41,031 nt of DNA, from assembly GCA_033722075.1 (NCBI GenBank), contig JAWVZU010000003.1, positions 1 through 41,031 on the forward strand, read 5' to 3'. Made by a program: the position numbers and the translations under genes. Below the pieces are notes generated by a model. The model was not told the origin of the DNA. It saw only the letters and a list, made by a program, of their open reading frames with translations, and did not search any database. Positions 1-7,896 of this stretch are shown one piece after another. Position 1 is the first letter of the stretch; every line of letters begins with the position of its first letter. Origin of the DNA: JAWVZU01 sp033722075. Lineage in GTDB: Bacteria; Pseudomonadota; Gammaproteobacteria; Xanthomonadales; SZUA-38.

Positions 1-173
1 CCGGCAAAGACGATCCCCGCACCCAATGCCCAGCGTCCGGCCGACAGGGCTCCGCGACCCCAATCGGATCCGCGTCCGATAAACGCCAGCAGGTAGAAGA
101 GGACGCCACCGCCGAGCAGGCCAACGGTGAAATGCACCCAGACCGGGTGCCAGTTGGGGACCAGTTCAATCAT
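1..173 (-). CDS. DUF2231-like small membrane protein (partial, C-terminus beyond window)
   Basis: Only the first 57 codons are present, because the gene runs off the left edge. The protein begins MIELVPNWHPVWVHF, then a hydrophobic segment with many Gly/Leu, a short polar loop and a second hydrophobic stretch. The early HP...VH pair followed by membrane helices is the look of DUF2231 proteins, predicted inner-membrane proteins of unknown role that often sit next to metal-efflux or cytochrome genes. It lies 72 bases downstream of cusA on the same strand and is probably the last gene of the copper operon. No strong ribosome binding site is visible. The family call is moderate because only about a third of a typical protein is seen. 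Confidence 0.6.
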   Translation of the reverse strand, partial: MIELVPNWHPVWVHFTVGLLGGGVLFYLLAFIGRGSDWGRGALSAGRWALGAGIVFA

Positions 174-245
174 TTCGCCGCATTCCCGGTTTCCTATCGT
201 GCCGTCCACCCTAGGGAGCGACCGTCGCTCCCGCAAATCCGCGCC

Positions 246-3200
246 TCACGAGTCCGGCAGCTTCCGCGAATGCCAGAGGAGAAAAATCGCCGGGATCACC
301 GCAAGCGTCAAGACGGTGGCGCTGACCATGCCCCCGACCATCGGCGCCGCGATTCTCCGCATCACCTCGGATCCGGTGCCGGTACCCAGCATGATGGGCA
401 ACAGACCGGCAATGATCGTCACCACCGTCATGAGCTTCGGGCGCAAACGCTGTACCGCACCGACCGTCACGGCAGCGACGAGGTCCGACCGGGTGAGCTC
501 ATCGCGAGGCTTGGACGCCTTGCGCTCCCGCCACGCTTCGTCCAGGTAGACCAGCATCACGACGCCCGTCTCCGCCGCAACGCCGGCCAGGGCGATGAAA
601 CCGACGCCCACCGCAACCGACAGGTTGTATTCCAGCAGGTGCAGGAGCCACACGCCGCCCACCAGGGCCATGGGCAACGTGGCGACGATGATGAGCACGT
701 CCGCGAGATTCCGGAAGTTGAGATAGAGCAGCAACACGATGATCACCAGGGTCAGCGGCACCACCACGACCAGGCGCTCGGCCGCGCGCTGGAGGTATTC
801 GAACTGTCCCGACCACTGGATCGAGTAGCCCGGGGGCAGATCGACCTCCCGGGCGACCGTTTCCCGTGCTTCCGCCACATAACGGCCCAGATCCCGCCCG
901 GTGATGTCGACGTAGATCCAGCCGTTCGGCCGACCGTTCTCGCTCTTGATCATCGGCGGCCCGTCTTCGACCCGGACTTCAGCGACCGATTCCAGGGGAA
1001 TGTGCTGCCCGGAAGGCGTCACGATGGGCAGGGCTCGCAGCGATTCCGGTGAATCCCGGTAATCCCTCGGGTAACGAAGATTGACCGGATAGCGTTCCAG
1101 CCCCTCCACCGTCTCGGTGACGTTCATGCCACCGATGGCCGTACGGACGACCTCCTGGATGTCGGCGATATTCAACCCGTAGCGCCCGGCCTGGCGGCGG
1201 TCGATGTCCACCACCAGGTAGCGCCCGCCCGCCACGCGCTCCGAGAACGCCGACGCAGTCCCTGGCACATCGGCCAGCGCCGCCTCGATCTGCTGACCGA
1301 TCTGCTGGATGACGTCCAGATCCGGTCCCGCGATCTTGATGCCGACCGGCGTCTTGATGCCGGTTGCCAGCATGTCGATGCGGGTCTTGATCGGCCATAC
1401 CCAGGCGTTGGTGACACCGGGCAGCTTGACCCGCGCATCGAGCTCGGCCTTGATGTGATCGATGGTCACGCCGGGACGCCACTCATCCTTTGGCTTGAGG
1501 CGGATCACCGTCTCGATCATCGTCAGCGGAGCGGGATCCGTGGCCGTGTCGGCACGCCCGATCTTGCCGAACACCTGCGACACCTCGGGTACCGACAGGA
1601 TCAACTTGTCGGTCTGTTGCAGGAGCTCCTGGGCCTTGCCGATGGAAATGCCCGGAAAGGTCGTGGGCATGTACATGAGATCGCCCTCGTTGAGCTCCGG
1701 CATGAACTCGGTGCCGAGGTGGCGAGCCGGCCACCAGGCACTGGCCATGACCAGGATCGCCGCCAGGGCCACCACCCAGGGCATCCGTGTGACCAGCGAA
1801 ATCACCGGTGCATAGAGCCACATCAGGAACCGGTTGAGAGGGTTCGTCCGCTCGTCCCGGATCCGGCCCCGGATCAGATAACCCATGAGGACCGGGACCA
1901 GCGTCACGGACAGGCCGGCGGCCGCCGCCATGGCATAGGTCTTGGTGAAGGCCAGCGGCGCGAACATCCGGCCTTCCTGGGCCTCCAGCGTGAAGACCGG
2001 CAGGAAACTCACGGTGATTATCAGTAGCGAGAAGAACAGCGGGGGACCCACCTGTTCGCTGGCCTTGCGGACAAACGCCCAGTGTCGCTTGGGGTCATAG
2101 TCCTCGCGCTCCATGTGCTTGTGCAGGTTCTCGATCATGACGATGGCCGCATCGACCATGGCGCCGATTGCGATCGCGATGCCGCCCAGCGACATGATGT
2201 TGGCGTTCAGGCCCTGCGCGTGCATGACCGCGAAGGCCGCCAGGATGCCGACCGGCAGGCTCAGGACGATCACCAGCGAAGACCGGAAGTGGAGCAGGAA
2301 GACGAGGCAGACCAGCACGACCACCACGAACTCCTCGATGAGCTTCTCCTCCAGGGTGTCTACGGCCCGGTCGATCAGCGCCGACCGGTCGTAGGTCTCG
2401 ACGACCTCCACTCCCTCCGGGAGGCTGTCGGCCAGTTCCGCCAGCCGCGCTTTCACCGCGTCGATGGTGGCGCTGGCGTTTTCCCCGAAACGCATGACGA
2501 TGATGCCGCCCACGACCTCGCCCTGGCCGTCCAGCTCGGCGATGCCCCGGCGCATCTGCGGCCCGAGCCGGACTTCGGCCACGTCGGCAATTCGCACCGG
2601 CACGCCGTCCGGATTCATGCCCAGGGGGATGTCCAGCAGGTCTTCGCGGTCATCGACATAGCCGGTGGCCCGGATCATGTACTCGGCTTCGGCCAGCTCC
2701 ACGACGGAGCCGCCGACCTCCTGGTTGCCGCGCCGTATCGCCTCGCGCACATGGCGAAGTTCCAGGCCATAGGCACGGAGCGCGTCGGGATCCAGGACCA
2801 CCTGATATTGCCGAACCATGCCGCCGACCGTGGCCACTTCCGCAACGCCGGGTACCGACTGCAGTTCGAATTTCAGGAACCAGTCCTGAATCGAGCGCAG
2901 CTGGGCCAGGTCGTGACGACCGGTCCGATCGACCAGCGCATATTGATAGATCCAGCCCACCCCGGTGGCGTCCGGACCAAGCGCCGGCCGCGCACCGGCC
3001 GGCAATCGATCCGACACCTGGTTGAGGTACTCGAGCACGCGCGAGCGCGCCCAGTAGAGGTCGGTGCCGTCCTCGAAGATCACGTAGACATAGGAATCCC
3101 CGAAGAACGAGAAGCCACGCACGGTGGTTGCCCCCGGCACCGACAGCATGGCCGTGGTCAGGGGATAGGTCACCTGCTCTTCCACGACGCGGGGCGCCTG

Positions 3201-3365
3201 GCCGGCGAAGGGTGTGCGGATGATCACCTGCACGTCCGAGAGATCCGGGATCGCATCCACCGGGGTCTCGCGCAAGGCGTGAACGCCCCATCCGGCCAGC
3301 ACCAGGGTCAGCAGCAGGACCAGGAAACGATTTTCCAGCGACCACCCGATGATCCGGGCGATCAT
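246..3365 (-). CDS. cusA: Copper/silver efflux RND pump, CusA family
   Basis: This 1039-residue protein has the usual length for heavy-metal RND pumps (E. coli CusA is 1047). It forms the inner-membrane trimer that uses the proton gradient to move metal from periplasm or cytoplasm into the adaptor and outer-membrane channel. An N-terminal membrane helix is followed by porter domains, a helix cluster around residues 340-500, a second porter region and a C-terminal helix cluster. D405 in GAMVDAAIVMIEN is the proton-relay aspartate. The three metal-binding methionines of CusA are present at M566 (GDLMYMP), M616 (PLTMIET) and M665 (RIDMLATG), each seven positions before E. coli M573, M623 and M672. 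This argues for Cu(I)/Ag(I) rather than Zn/Co/Cd. The start overlaps the cusB stop by 4 bases. Confidence 0.96.
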   Translation of the reverse strand: MIARIIGWSLENRFLVLLLTLVLAGWGVHALRETPVDAIPDLSDVQVIIRTPFAGQAPRVVEEQVTYPLTTAMLSVPGATTVRGFSFFGDSYVYVIFEDGTDLYWARSRVLEYLNQVSDRLPAGARPALGPDATGVGWIYQYALVDRTGRHDLAQLRSIQDWFLKFELQSVPGVAEVATVGGMVRQYQVVLDPDALRAYGLELRHVREAIRRGNQEVGGSVVELAEAEYMIRATGYVDDREDLLDIPLGMNPDGVPVRIADVAEVRLGPQMRRGIAELDGQGEVVGGIIVMRFGENASATIDAVKARLAELADSLPEGVEVVETYDRSALIDRAVDTLEEKLIEEFVVVVLVCLVFLLHFRSSLVIVLSLPVGILAAFAVMHAQGLNANIMSLGGIAIAIGAMVDAAIVMIENLHKHMEREDYDPKRHWAFVRKASEQVGPPLFFSLLIITVSFLPVFTLEAQEGRMFAPLAFTKTYAMAAAAGLSVTLVPVLMGYLIRGRIRDERTNPLNRFLMWLYAPVISLVTRMPWVVALAAILVMASAWWPARHLGTEFMPELNEGDLMYMPTTFPGISIGKAQELLQQTDKLILSVPEVSQVFGKIGRADTATDPAPLTMIETVIRLKPKDEWRPGVTIDHIKAELDARVKLPGVTNAWVWPIKTRIDMLATGIKTPVGIKIAGPDLDVIQQIGQQIEAALADVPGTASAFSERVAGGRYLVVDIDRRQAGRYGLNIADIQEVVRTAIGGMNVTETVEGLERYPVNLRYPRDYRDSPESLRALPIVTPSGQHIPLESVAEVRVEDGPPMIKSENGRPNGWIYVDITGRDLGRYVAEARETVAREVDLPPGYSIQWSGQFEYLQRAAERLVVVVPLTLVIIVLLLYLNFRNLADVLIIVATLPMALVGGVWLLHLLEYNLSVAVGVGFIALAGVAAETGVVMLVYLDEAWRERKASKPRDELTRSDLVAAVTVGAVQRLRPKLMTVVTIIAGLLPIMLGTGTGSEVMRRIAAPMVGGMVSATVLTLAVIPAIFLLWHSRKLPDS

Positions 3366-4822
3366 GGCTGCATGCTCCCGTCCATGACATGGATCTGCCG
3401 CACCAGGAACGTCCCTTCCGCGGTCTTGACCATCTGGAAATGGATCGAGTCGCCCGGTTCCGCTGCCGCCGCCACCTCGGCATCAGCCAGCTGGAAATCC
3501 ATGGTCATTGCCGGCCACCCGAGGGCTTCGACCGGGTCGTGCTCGATGGTCGCCGTGGTCCCCTCCTTTCCGACCAGACGGCCGGAAACGTTCCAGGGTC
3601 CCCGGTCGTTTTCCCGCCGGGAGTCCTCGAGGCGTTTCAGGCTGCCCGACAGGCTGGCCTCCGAATCGATGAGAAACTGGGCCGAGGTGACAACGCGATC
3701 ACCGGCACTCAGACCCTCACGGATCTCGATCCAGTCTCCGCTGCGGATGCCGGTCACCACCTCGCGGGCCTGAAACCGGCCATCGCCGAGTGCGACCACC
3801 ACGCGGTCCCGCTCGGCGCCGCGGATCAGGGCCTCGGCCGGAATCGAGAGTACGCCCTCCAGGGCACCGCCATAGATCTTGACGGCGGCAAACATGTTGG
3901 GCTTCAGCGCCCGCTCCGGATTGTCGAACCGCAGGCGCACCTGAAGCGTCCGGGTGTCCGGATCCAGTACCGGATCGATGAACACCACCTCGCCTTCGAA
4001 GGTCCGCCCCGGCAGCGCCTCGAGGGTCATTTCCGCGGGCTGTCCCTCCCTGACCCAGGCCGACTGGGATTCGAACACCGCGGCGTGAACCCACACCGAA
4101 CCGAGATCGGCAATACTGAACACGATCGTCGCCGGCGTGACATACATGCCTTCCCGCACGTTCATCTCGGTCACCACGCCATCACGGGGCGCAGCGACTT
4201 CAAAGGTCTGGGATACGCTGCCACGCTTGCCGAGTTGCCGGATCTGCCCGTCGGTCATCCCCAGTGCGCGCAGCTTTTCGCCCGCGGCCTCGGTGATGGC
4301 CGTTTGCCCCCGACGCAGGGCGGCGAGGTACTCCTTCTGCGCATTGACCAGTTCGGGCGAATACACCTCGGCGATGACGGTGCCGGCGCGAACGGTTTCT
4401 CCGAGCGTGGCCACGGCAAGGTCCTCCACCCAGCCTTCCGTTCGCAGATGGACATGACTGATCAGCGACTCGTCGTAGTCCACGTAGCCGGTCGCCCGGA
4501 TCAGTCGCCAGAGCTTTCCGGCTTCGACGACCGCGGTCCGTACGCCCAGGTTCTGTTCGACCGCCGGAGAAATCGTAACTGCGTCCCCGCTGCCCTGGGC
4601 TTCATCCGCATAGACCGGGACCAGGTCCATGCCCATGGGCGACTTGCCCGGACCGTCGCGCCTGAAATTGGGGTCCATGGGCGCAACCCAGTAGAGGATC
4701 TCCCGCTCCCCGGAGCCGTTGCTGCCGGACTCTGCCTCTTGCCCCGGCTCGATCCACATCCCGATGCCGATGCCGAGCGCCAGAGTGGCGATGACCATGA
4801 TGATGGTGCCGATGCGACTCAT
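3362..4822 (-). CDS. cusB: Periplasmic adaptor CusB with C-terminal CusF domain
   Basis: This 486-residue membrane-fusion protein links CusA to the outer-membrane channel. Residues 7-24 form the N-terminal membrane anchor. Residues 42-72 (YWVAPMDPNF...SPMGMDLVPVY) are a heavy-metal-binding domain with several Met residues. Barrel-sandwich, hairpin and beta-barrel parts occupy about 80-400. Residues 410-482 are a CusF-like copper-chaperone domain with H428, W436, M439 and M441, the same 8-3-2 spacing as H36, W44, M47 and M49 of E. coli CusF. The stand-alone CusF of E. coli is thus replaced by a fusion, which would hand metal over inside the complex. The gene overlaps cusC and cusA by ATGA at both ends, so translation is probably coupled. 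Confidence 0.95.
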   Translation of the reverse strand: MSRIGTIIMVIATLALGIGIGMWIEPGQEAESGSNGSGEREILYWVAPMDPNFRRDGPGKSPMGMDLVPVYADEAQGSGDAVTISPAVEQNLGVRTAVVEAGKLWRLIRATGYVDYDESLISHVHLRTEGWVEDLAVATLGETVRAGTVIAEVYSPELVNAQKEYLAALRRGQTAITEAAGEKLRALGMTDGQIRQLGKRGSVSQTFEVAAPRDGVVTEMNVREGMYVTPATIVFSIADLGSVWVHAAVFESQSAWVREGQPAEMTLEALPGRTFEGEVVFIDPVLDPDTRTLQVRLRFDNPERALKPNMFAAVKIYGGALEGVLSIPAEALIRGAERDRVVVALGDGRFQAREVVTGIRSGDWIEIREGLSAGDRVVTSAQFLIDSEASLSGSLKRLEDSRRENDRGPWNVSGRLVGKEGTTATIEHDPVEALGWPAMTMDFQLADAEVAAAAEPGDSIHFQMVKTAEGTFLVRQIHVMDGSMQP

Positions 4823-6063
4823 GACCGACCCTCCAGATAAAGCAATTGGGCTCGCGCCTTCAGTTCATCGCGCTTGAGGCGCGCATACTCCAGCTTGAGC
4901 TCGTACTCGGTGATCTGGGCTCTCATCAGCTCGGTCAGGTCACCGACCGCAGTGCGGTAGGCATCCAGGGCGGCTTCCCGGTTGTCCGCCGCCTGCGGCA
5001 GAAGGATCTCCCGAAACCGCTCCAACCGTTCACGGACCTGGCGCAAGCGGGCCGCCGATTCGTTCACGTCGCGGCGGAGCATTCGGAGGATTTCCAGCCG
5101 TCCCTCCAGCGCCGCATCGAGCTCGTCGCGGCTTGCGGCAAGCCGCCGATCCTGGCGCTTGTCCCGAAACACCGGCAGGTCGACCATGACCATCGCCGAG
5201 ACGAAGTCCGGCAGGTCCCGCCCGGTCAGGTCGCGACCGTTGCGATCGCCGTAGCTGACCTCGACGGAAAAGCCGGGCTTGTACTGCTGGTTGGCGATGT
5301 CCACGGCCGTTTCTGCCGCCTCGATCTCGTGATCCTGAGCAAGAAGCACCGGGTGATCCGGCAGATCGGCCAGGATCCGCGCCGCTGCGGCGGGTTCTTC
5401 CATCGGCGGCCAGGTATCGGCCAGGGGACGGTAGGCCGCCTCTCCGATCCACATCGACAGTCGAGCCCGCGCCTCTGCCTCCGCCTGCGCCACGGCTGCG
5501 AGCCGTTCCTCGACCCGGGAAGCCTCCAACGCGGCCCGGTACACCTGCTGCTGTTCGGCCCGCCCGGTTCCGTAGTAGTCCTCGATCAGCCCATGGAGTT
5601 CGACCAGCACGTCCCGGCTGGCAGCCAGGATGTCTCGCATCTCCACCTCGGCCGCGACTTCACTGAGGGTCAAGCGAACCGCACGCAGGACCTCCAGCCG
5701 CCGCGCCTGGGCCCGATCGCCGAAGCTCTCGGCCCGGCTGCTCATCTGCCGCTGCTGCAGGTCCAGTGTGCGCCCCGGGGGAAACTGTTGAACCACACCG
5801 AACTGCAACTGCGTCATCGGCTCCTGGTCGAGGTCGAAGGTATCCACCGGCAGCGCCAGGGCGGCCAGCTTGAGCTTGGGGTCCGGCAGCTGACCGGCAG
5901 CCACCGCCGCCTCCTGGCTTGCTGAAGAACGCGCCAGCAGGGCGCGGGTTGTCGGATCCGCCTCTAGCGCGAGCTTCTCCGCCTCCGCGAGGCCAAGCGA
6001 ATCGGGTTCGGCGGCACTCGCCAAGACGCCACCAAGAAGGATCAATAGCAACTGGAACATCAT
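4819..6063 (-). CDS. cusC: Outer-membrane efflux channel, TolC/CusC family
   Basis: This is a 414-residue outer-membrane factor that would form the trimeric exit duct of the Cus pump. The start is taken at 6063, where GGAG lies five bases upstream of a double ATG. The protein then opens with MMFQLLLILLGGVLASAAEP, a clear signal peptide; a longer reading from 6150 would bury it. The mature part is rich in long Ala/Glu/Arg amphipathic helices (for example EAALDAYRTAVGDLTELMRAQ near the end), typical of the OEP repeats that build the periplasmic tunnel. The stop overlaps the cusB start by four bases. The symbol rests on context with cusB and cusA, since OEP proteins are poorly distinguished by sequence alone. 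Confidence 0.9.
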   Translation of the reverse strand: MMFQLLLILLGGVLASAAEPDSLGLAEAEKLALEADPTTRALLARSSASQEAAVAAGQLPDPKLKLAALALPVDTFDLDQEPMTQLQFGVVQQFPPGRTLDLQQRQMSSRAESFGDRAQARRLEVLRAVRLTLSEVAAEVEMRDILAASRDVLVELHGLIEDYYGTGRAEQQQVYRAALEASRVEERLAAVAQAEAEARARLSMWIGEAAYRPLADTWPPMEEPAAAARILADLPDHPVLLAQDHEIEAAETAVDIANQQYKPGFSVEVSYGDRNGRDLTGRDLPDFVSAMVMVDLPVFRDKRQDRRLAASRDELDAALEGRLEILRMLRRDVNESAARLRQVRERLERFREILLPQAADNREAALDAYRTAVGDLTELMRAQITEYELKLEYARLKRDELKARAQLLYLEGRS

Positions 6064-6124
6064 TCTGACTCCGTTAGCACGAGAGAACACGAGCGGTTCG
6101 GCCGGCTCAGCCAGGCGCAGGAAG

Positions 6125-6136
6125 CCGTACGTACGG
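6125..6136. repeat. 12-bp perfect palindrome between the Cys-rich gene and cusC
   Basis: CCGTACGTACGG is self-complementary over all 12 bases. It lies in the 125-base gap between the stop of the Cys-rich gene (6189) and the cusC start (6063). It could be a protein-binding site or chance. No regulator gene is nearby to pair with it. Confidence 0.3.
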
Positions 6137-6188
6137 GAAAACGGGCTCACCGCACGGCAAGGCCATGGCCGGCATCAGGCCGGGGAAT

Positions 6189-6509
6189 TCAGACGATGAT
6201 CGGTGGTCGCAACAGGAGAGGCGGAAACCCGGGCGAGAGGCAGGTCAGCGGATCATCGATTTCAGCGGAGGCCCCGAAGAGCTTCGCGACCCGCGGGTCC
6301 ACGGAAATCGAAGCCGGCCCACCCGCACAGTCGGTCATGGGGCAGGCCTCATCGCAACCGGTTTCGCCGTCATCACAGCAGTCCTTGCAATCCGGGCAAT
6401 GCCGTTCCGCCGGCGGCTGCTCACTGCCATTCGCCGTCTCGGCAAACGCCAGCGTTGCCGGCTGGATGCACAGCATCAGGATCACCAGGATGTTGATCAG
6501 GTTGCGCAT
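6189..6509 (-). CDS. Secreted Cys-rich small protein heading the copper operon
   Basis: The protein has 106 residues. Residues 1-23 form a clean Sec signal peptide ending AFA-ET. Residues 38-61 carry seven cysteines (38, 41, 44, 45, 52, 56, 61) mixed with Asp/Glu, in the pattern CPDCKDCCDDGETGCDEAC, plus one methionine. The C-terminus ends in a short hydrophobic, proline-rich tail (FPPLLLRPPIIV). The family is not recognised. Small secreted Cys/His-rich proteins at the head of RND metal operons are common, and a periplasmic metal-buffering or sensing role is the simplest inference. The gene is the first on its strand, only 40 bases from the divergent arginase start, so promoters must overlap either coding region. 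TAATAT, about 11 bases upstream of the start, is a possible -10 box. Confidence 0.75.
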   Translation of the reverse strand: MRNLINILVILMLCIQPATLAFAETANGSEQPPAERHCPDCKDCCDDGETGCDEACPMTDCAGGPASISVDPRVAKLFGASAEIDDPLTCLSPGFPPLLLRPPIIV

Positions 6510-6549
6510 TTTTCAGATATTAGCACGGTTTCATTCAAATTCACCCGGC

Positions 6550-7467
6550 ATGGATATACAGCAAACGGTCAACATCATCGGCGTCGCCATGGATCTCGGA
6601 GCCAGTCGGCGGGGAACGGACATGGGGCCGTCGGCACTTCGGGTAGCGGGTCTTGGACAGGGTTTGAGGCGCCTTGGCTATGAGGTGGCTCGGGAACAGG
6701 ACATTCACGTGGCCGCGATGGAGACTAAGGAACCGCCGGATGCTAAGGCCCGCTTCAAGCCCGAGATCCTGAGCGTCTGCACGGCGCTATGCGAGCGGGT
6801 CGAGAGCGTCCTCGAGGCCGGCAACATTCCGCTCGTCATCGGCGGTGATCATTCCATCGCAATGGGTACGGTTTCTGGGATATCCGCCCATTTTCGGAAA
6901 AAGGACGAGCAGATCGGCCTGATCTGGTTCGACGCCCACGGGGATATGAACATTCCCGGCGTGTCGCCCAGCGGCAACATCCATGGCATGCCGCTCGCGC
7001 ACCTGCTTGGCCGCGGAGACCCGGATCTCTATGGCATTGGCGGTTTCAGTCCCAAGGTCGATCCCGCCAAGGTCGCCCTGGTCGGCATCCGGGATATCGA
7101 CGCCGGGGAGCGCAAGATCATTCGCGATGCCGGAATCAGGACGTTCACCATGCGGGATATCGATGAACGCGGCATGGCGCGGGTCGCCCGCGAGATCCTC
7201 GATGTGGTGAATGACGGTACCGCGGGCTTTCATATCAGCTTCGACGTCGACGGCTGCGATCCATCGGTCATGCCGGGGTCCGGCACCCTGGTACCTGGCG
7301 GCGTCAGCTTCCGTGAAGCGCACCTGCTGCTGGAACTGTGCGCCGACAACGGCAACATGGTGGCGATGGAAGTCGTCGAACTGAATCCCCTGCTCGACGA
7401 CCACAACATCAGCGCTGAACGGACGCTGTCCCTCATCCTGAGCGCCTTCGGCAAGAGTATCCTGTAG
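6550..7467 (+). CDS. rocF: Arginase
   Basis: This 305-residue arginase hydrolyses L-arginine to ornithine and urea and is cytoplasmic and Mn-dependent. The Mn ligands are visible: H101 in IGGDHS, D128, H130 and D132 in WFDAHGDMN, and D232 and D234 in SFDVDGCDP. SPSGNIHGMPLAH follows the DAHGD motif as in Bacillus RocF, which separates arginase from agmatinase and formiminoglutamase. The start is ATG 6550, where the ureohydrolase fold begins (NIIGVAMDLGASRRG). The frame stays open far upstream, but that part reads antisense to the Cys-rich gene. The gene stands alone, with no ornithine aminotransferase or transporter next to it. Confidence 0.94.
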   Translation: MDIQQTVNIIGVAMDLGASRRGTDMGPSALRVAGLGQGLRRLGYEVAREQDIHVAAMETKEPPDAKARFKPEILSVCTALCERVESVLEAGNIPLVIGGDHSIAMGTVSGISAHFRKKDEQIGLIWFDAHGDMNIPGVSPSGNIHGMPLAHLLGRGDPDLYGIGGFSPKVDPAKVALVGIRDIDAGERKIIRDAGIRTFTMRDIDERGMARVAREILDVVNDGTAGFHISFDVDGCDPSVMPGSGTLVPGGVSFREAHLLLELCADNGNMVAMEVVELNPLLDDHNISAERTLSLILSAFGKSIL

Positions 7468-7553
7468 CCATCTCGGCATCACCTCGTGCGGGGAGCCGGG
7501 CACCGCGCTATCATGGCCGGGTTTATGCTGCGGCCACGGGCCAGAGGGTCGTC

Positions 7554-7832
7554 ATGTCCAGAAGACTGTTTCGTGCCACCATTGACGAGGAGAAGTTCTC
7601 CTTCGACGAGCTTGCCGATGGGATCGATCACTTTGCCGAGCTTCTCGAAAAGCGGCTGGCGGACGCCGGCGCGACGGATATCGATCTGCGCGTTCCCGTG
7701 GCCAGTGAGGAGGAGGTCCTCTTTGCCGCGGCCTACAAGACTCTGGATCGGGAAACTTTCGAATCGATCCTGCATGGCGTGGCGGGCGAAAACCACATCG
7801 AGCTTCACGAAATAGAAGCACCCGACGGTTGA
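7554..7832 (+). CDS. Hypothetical acidic 92-residue protein
   Basis: A 92-residue soluble protein of unknown function. It is rich in Glu/Asp (EEKFSFDELADGIDHFAELLEKRL, ASEEEVLF, GENHIELHEIEAPDG) with predicted alternating helix and strand and no signal peptide or membrane segment. AGAGGG ends five bases before the ATG and gives a reasonable ribosome binding site. It lies 86 bases after arginase and 64 bases before the REC-PAS-GGDEF-EAL gene on the same strand. The frame has ordinary third-position GC use for this genome, and overlapping frames look like shadows. No motif allows a functional call. Confidence 0.6.
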   Translation: MSRRLFRATIDEEKFSFDELADGIDHFAELLEKRLADAGATDIDLRVPVASEEEVLFAAAYKTLDRETFESILHGVAGENHIELHEIEAPDG

Positions 7833-7896
7833 TAGTCGATCAAGGGGGCCGTCCTGAGACCGGCCCGGATGGGAGGGCGGCATCAGCCGAAGACAA

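Noticed and set aside
2082..3773. 563-codon open frame on the plus strand across cusA and cusB
   Set aside because: It is antisense to two clear genes, His/Asp/Gln-rich without family likeness, and is the usual mirror of high-GC coding DNA.
6196..6549. 118-codon N-terminal extension of the arginase frame
   Set aside because: It reads antisense to the Cys-rich gene; the arginase fold starts at the ATG at 6550.
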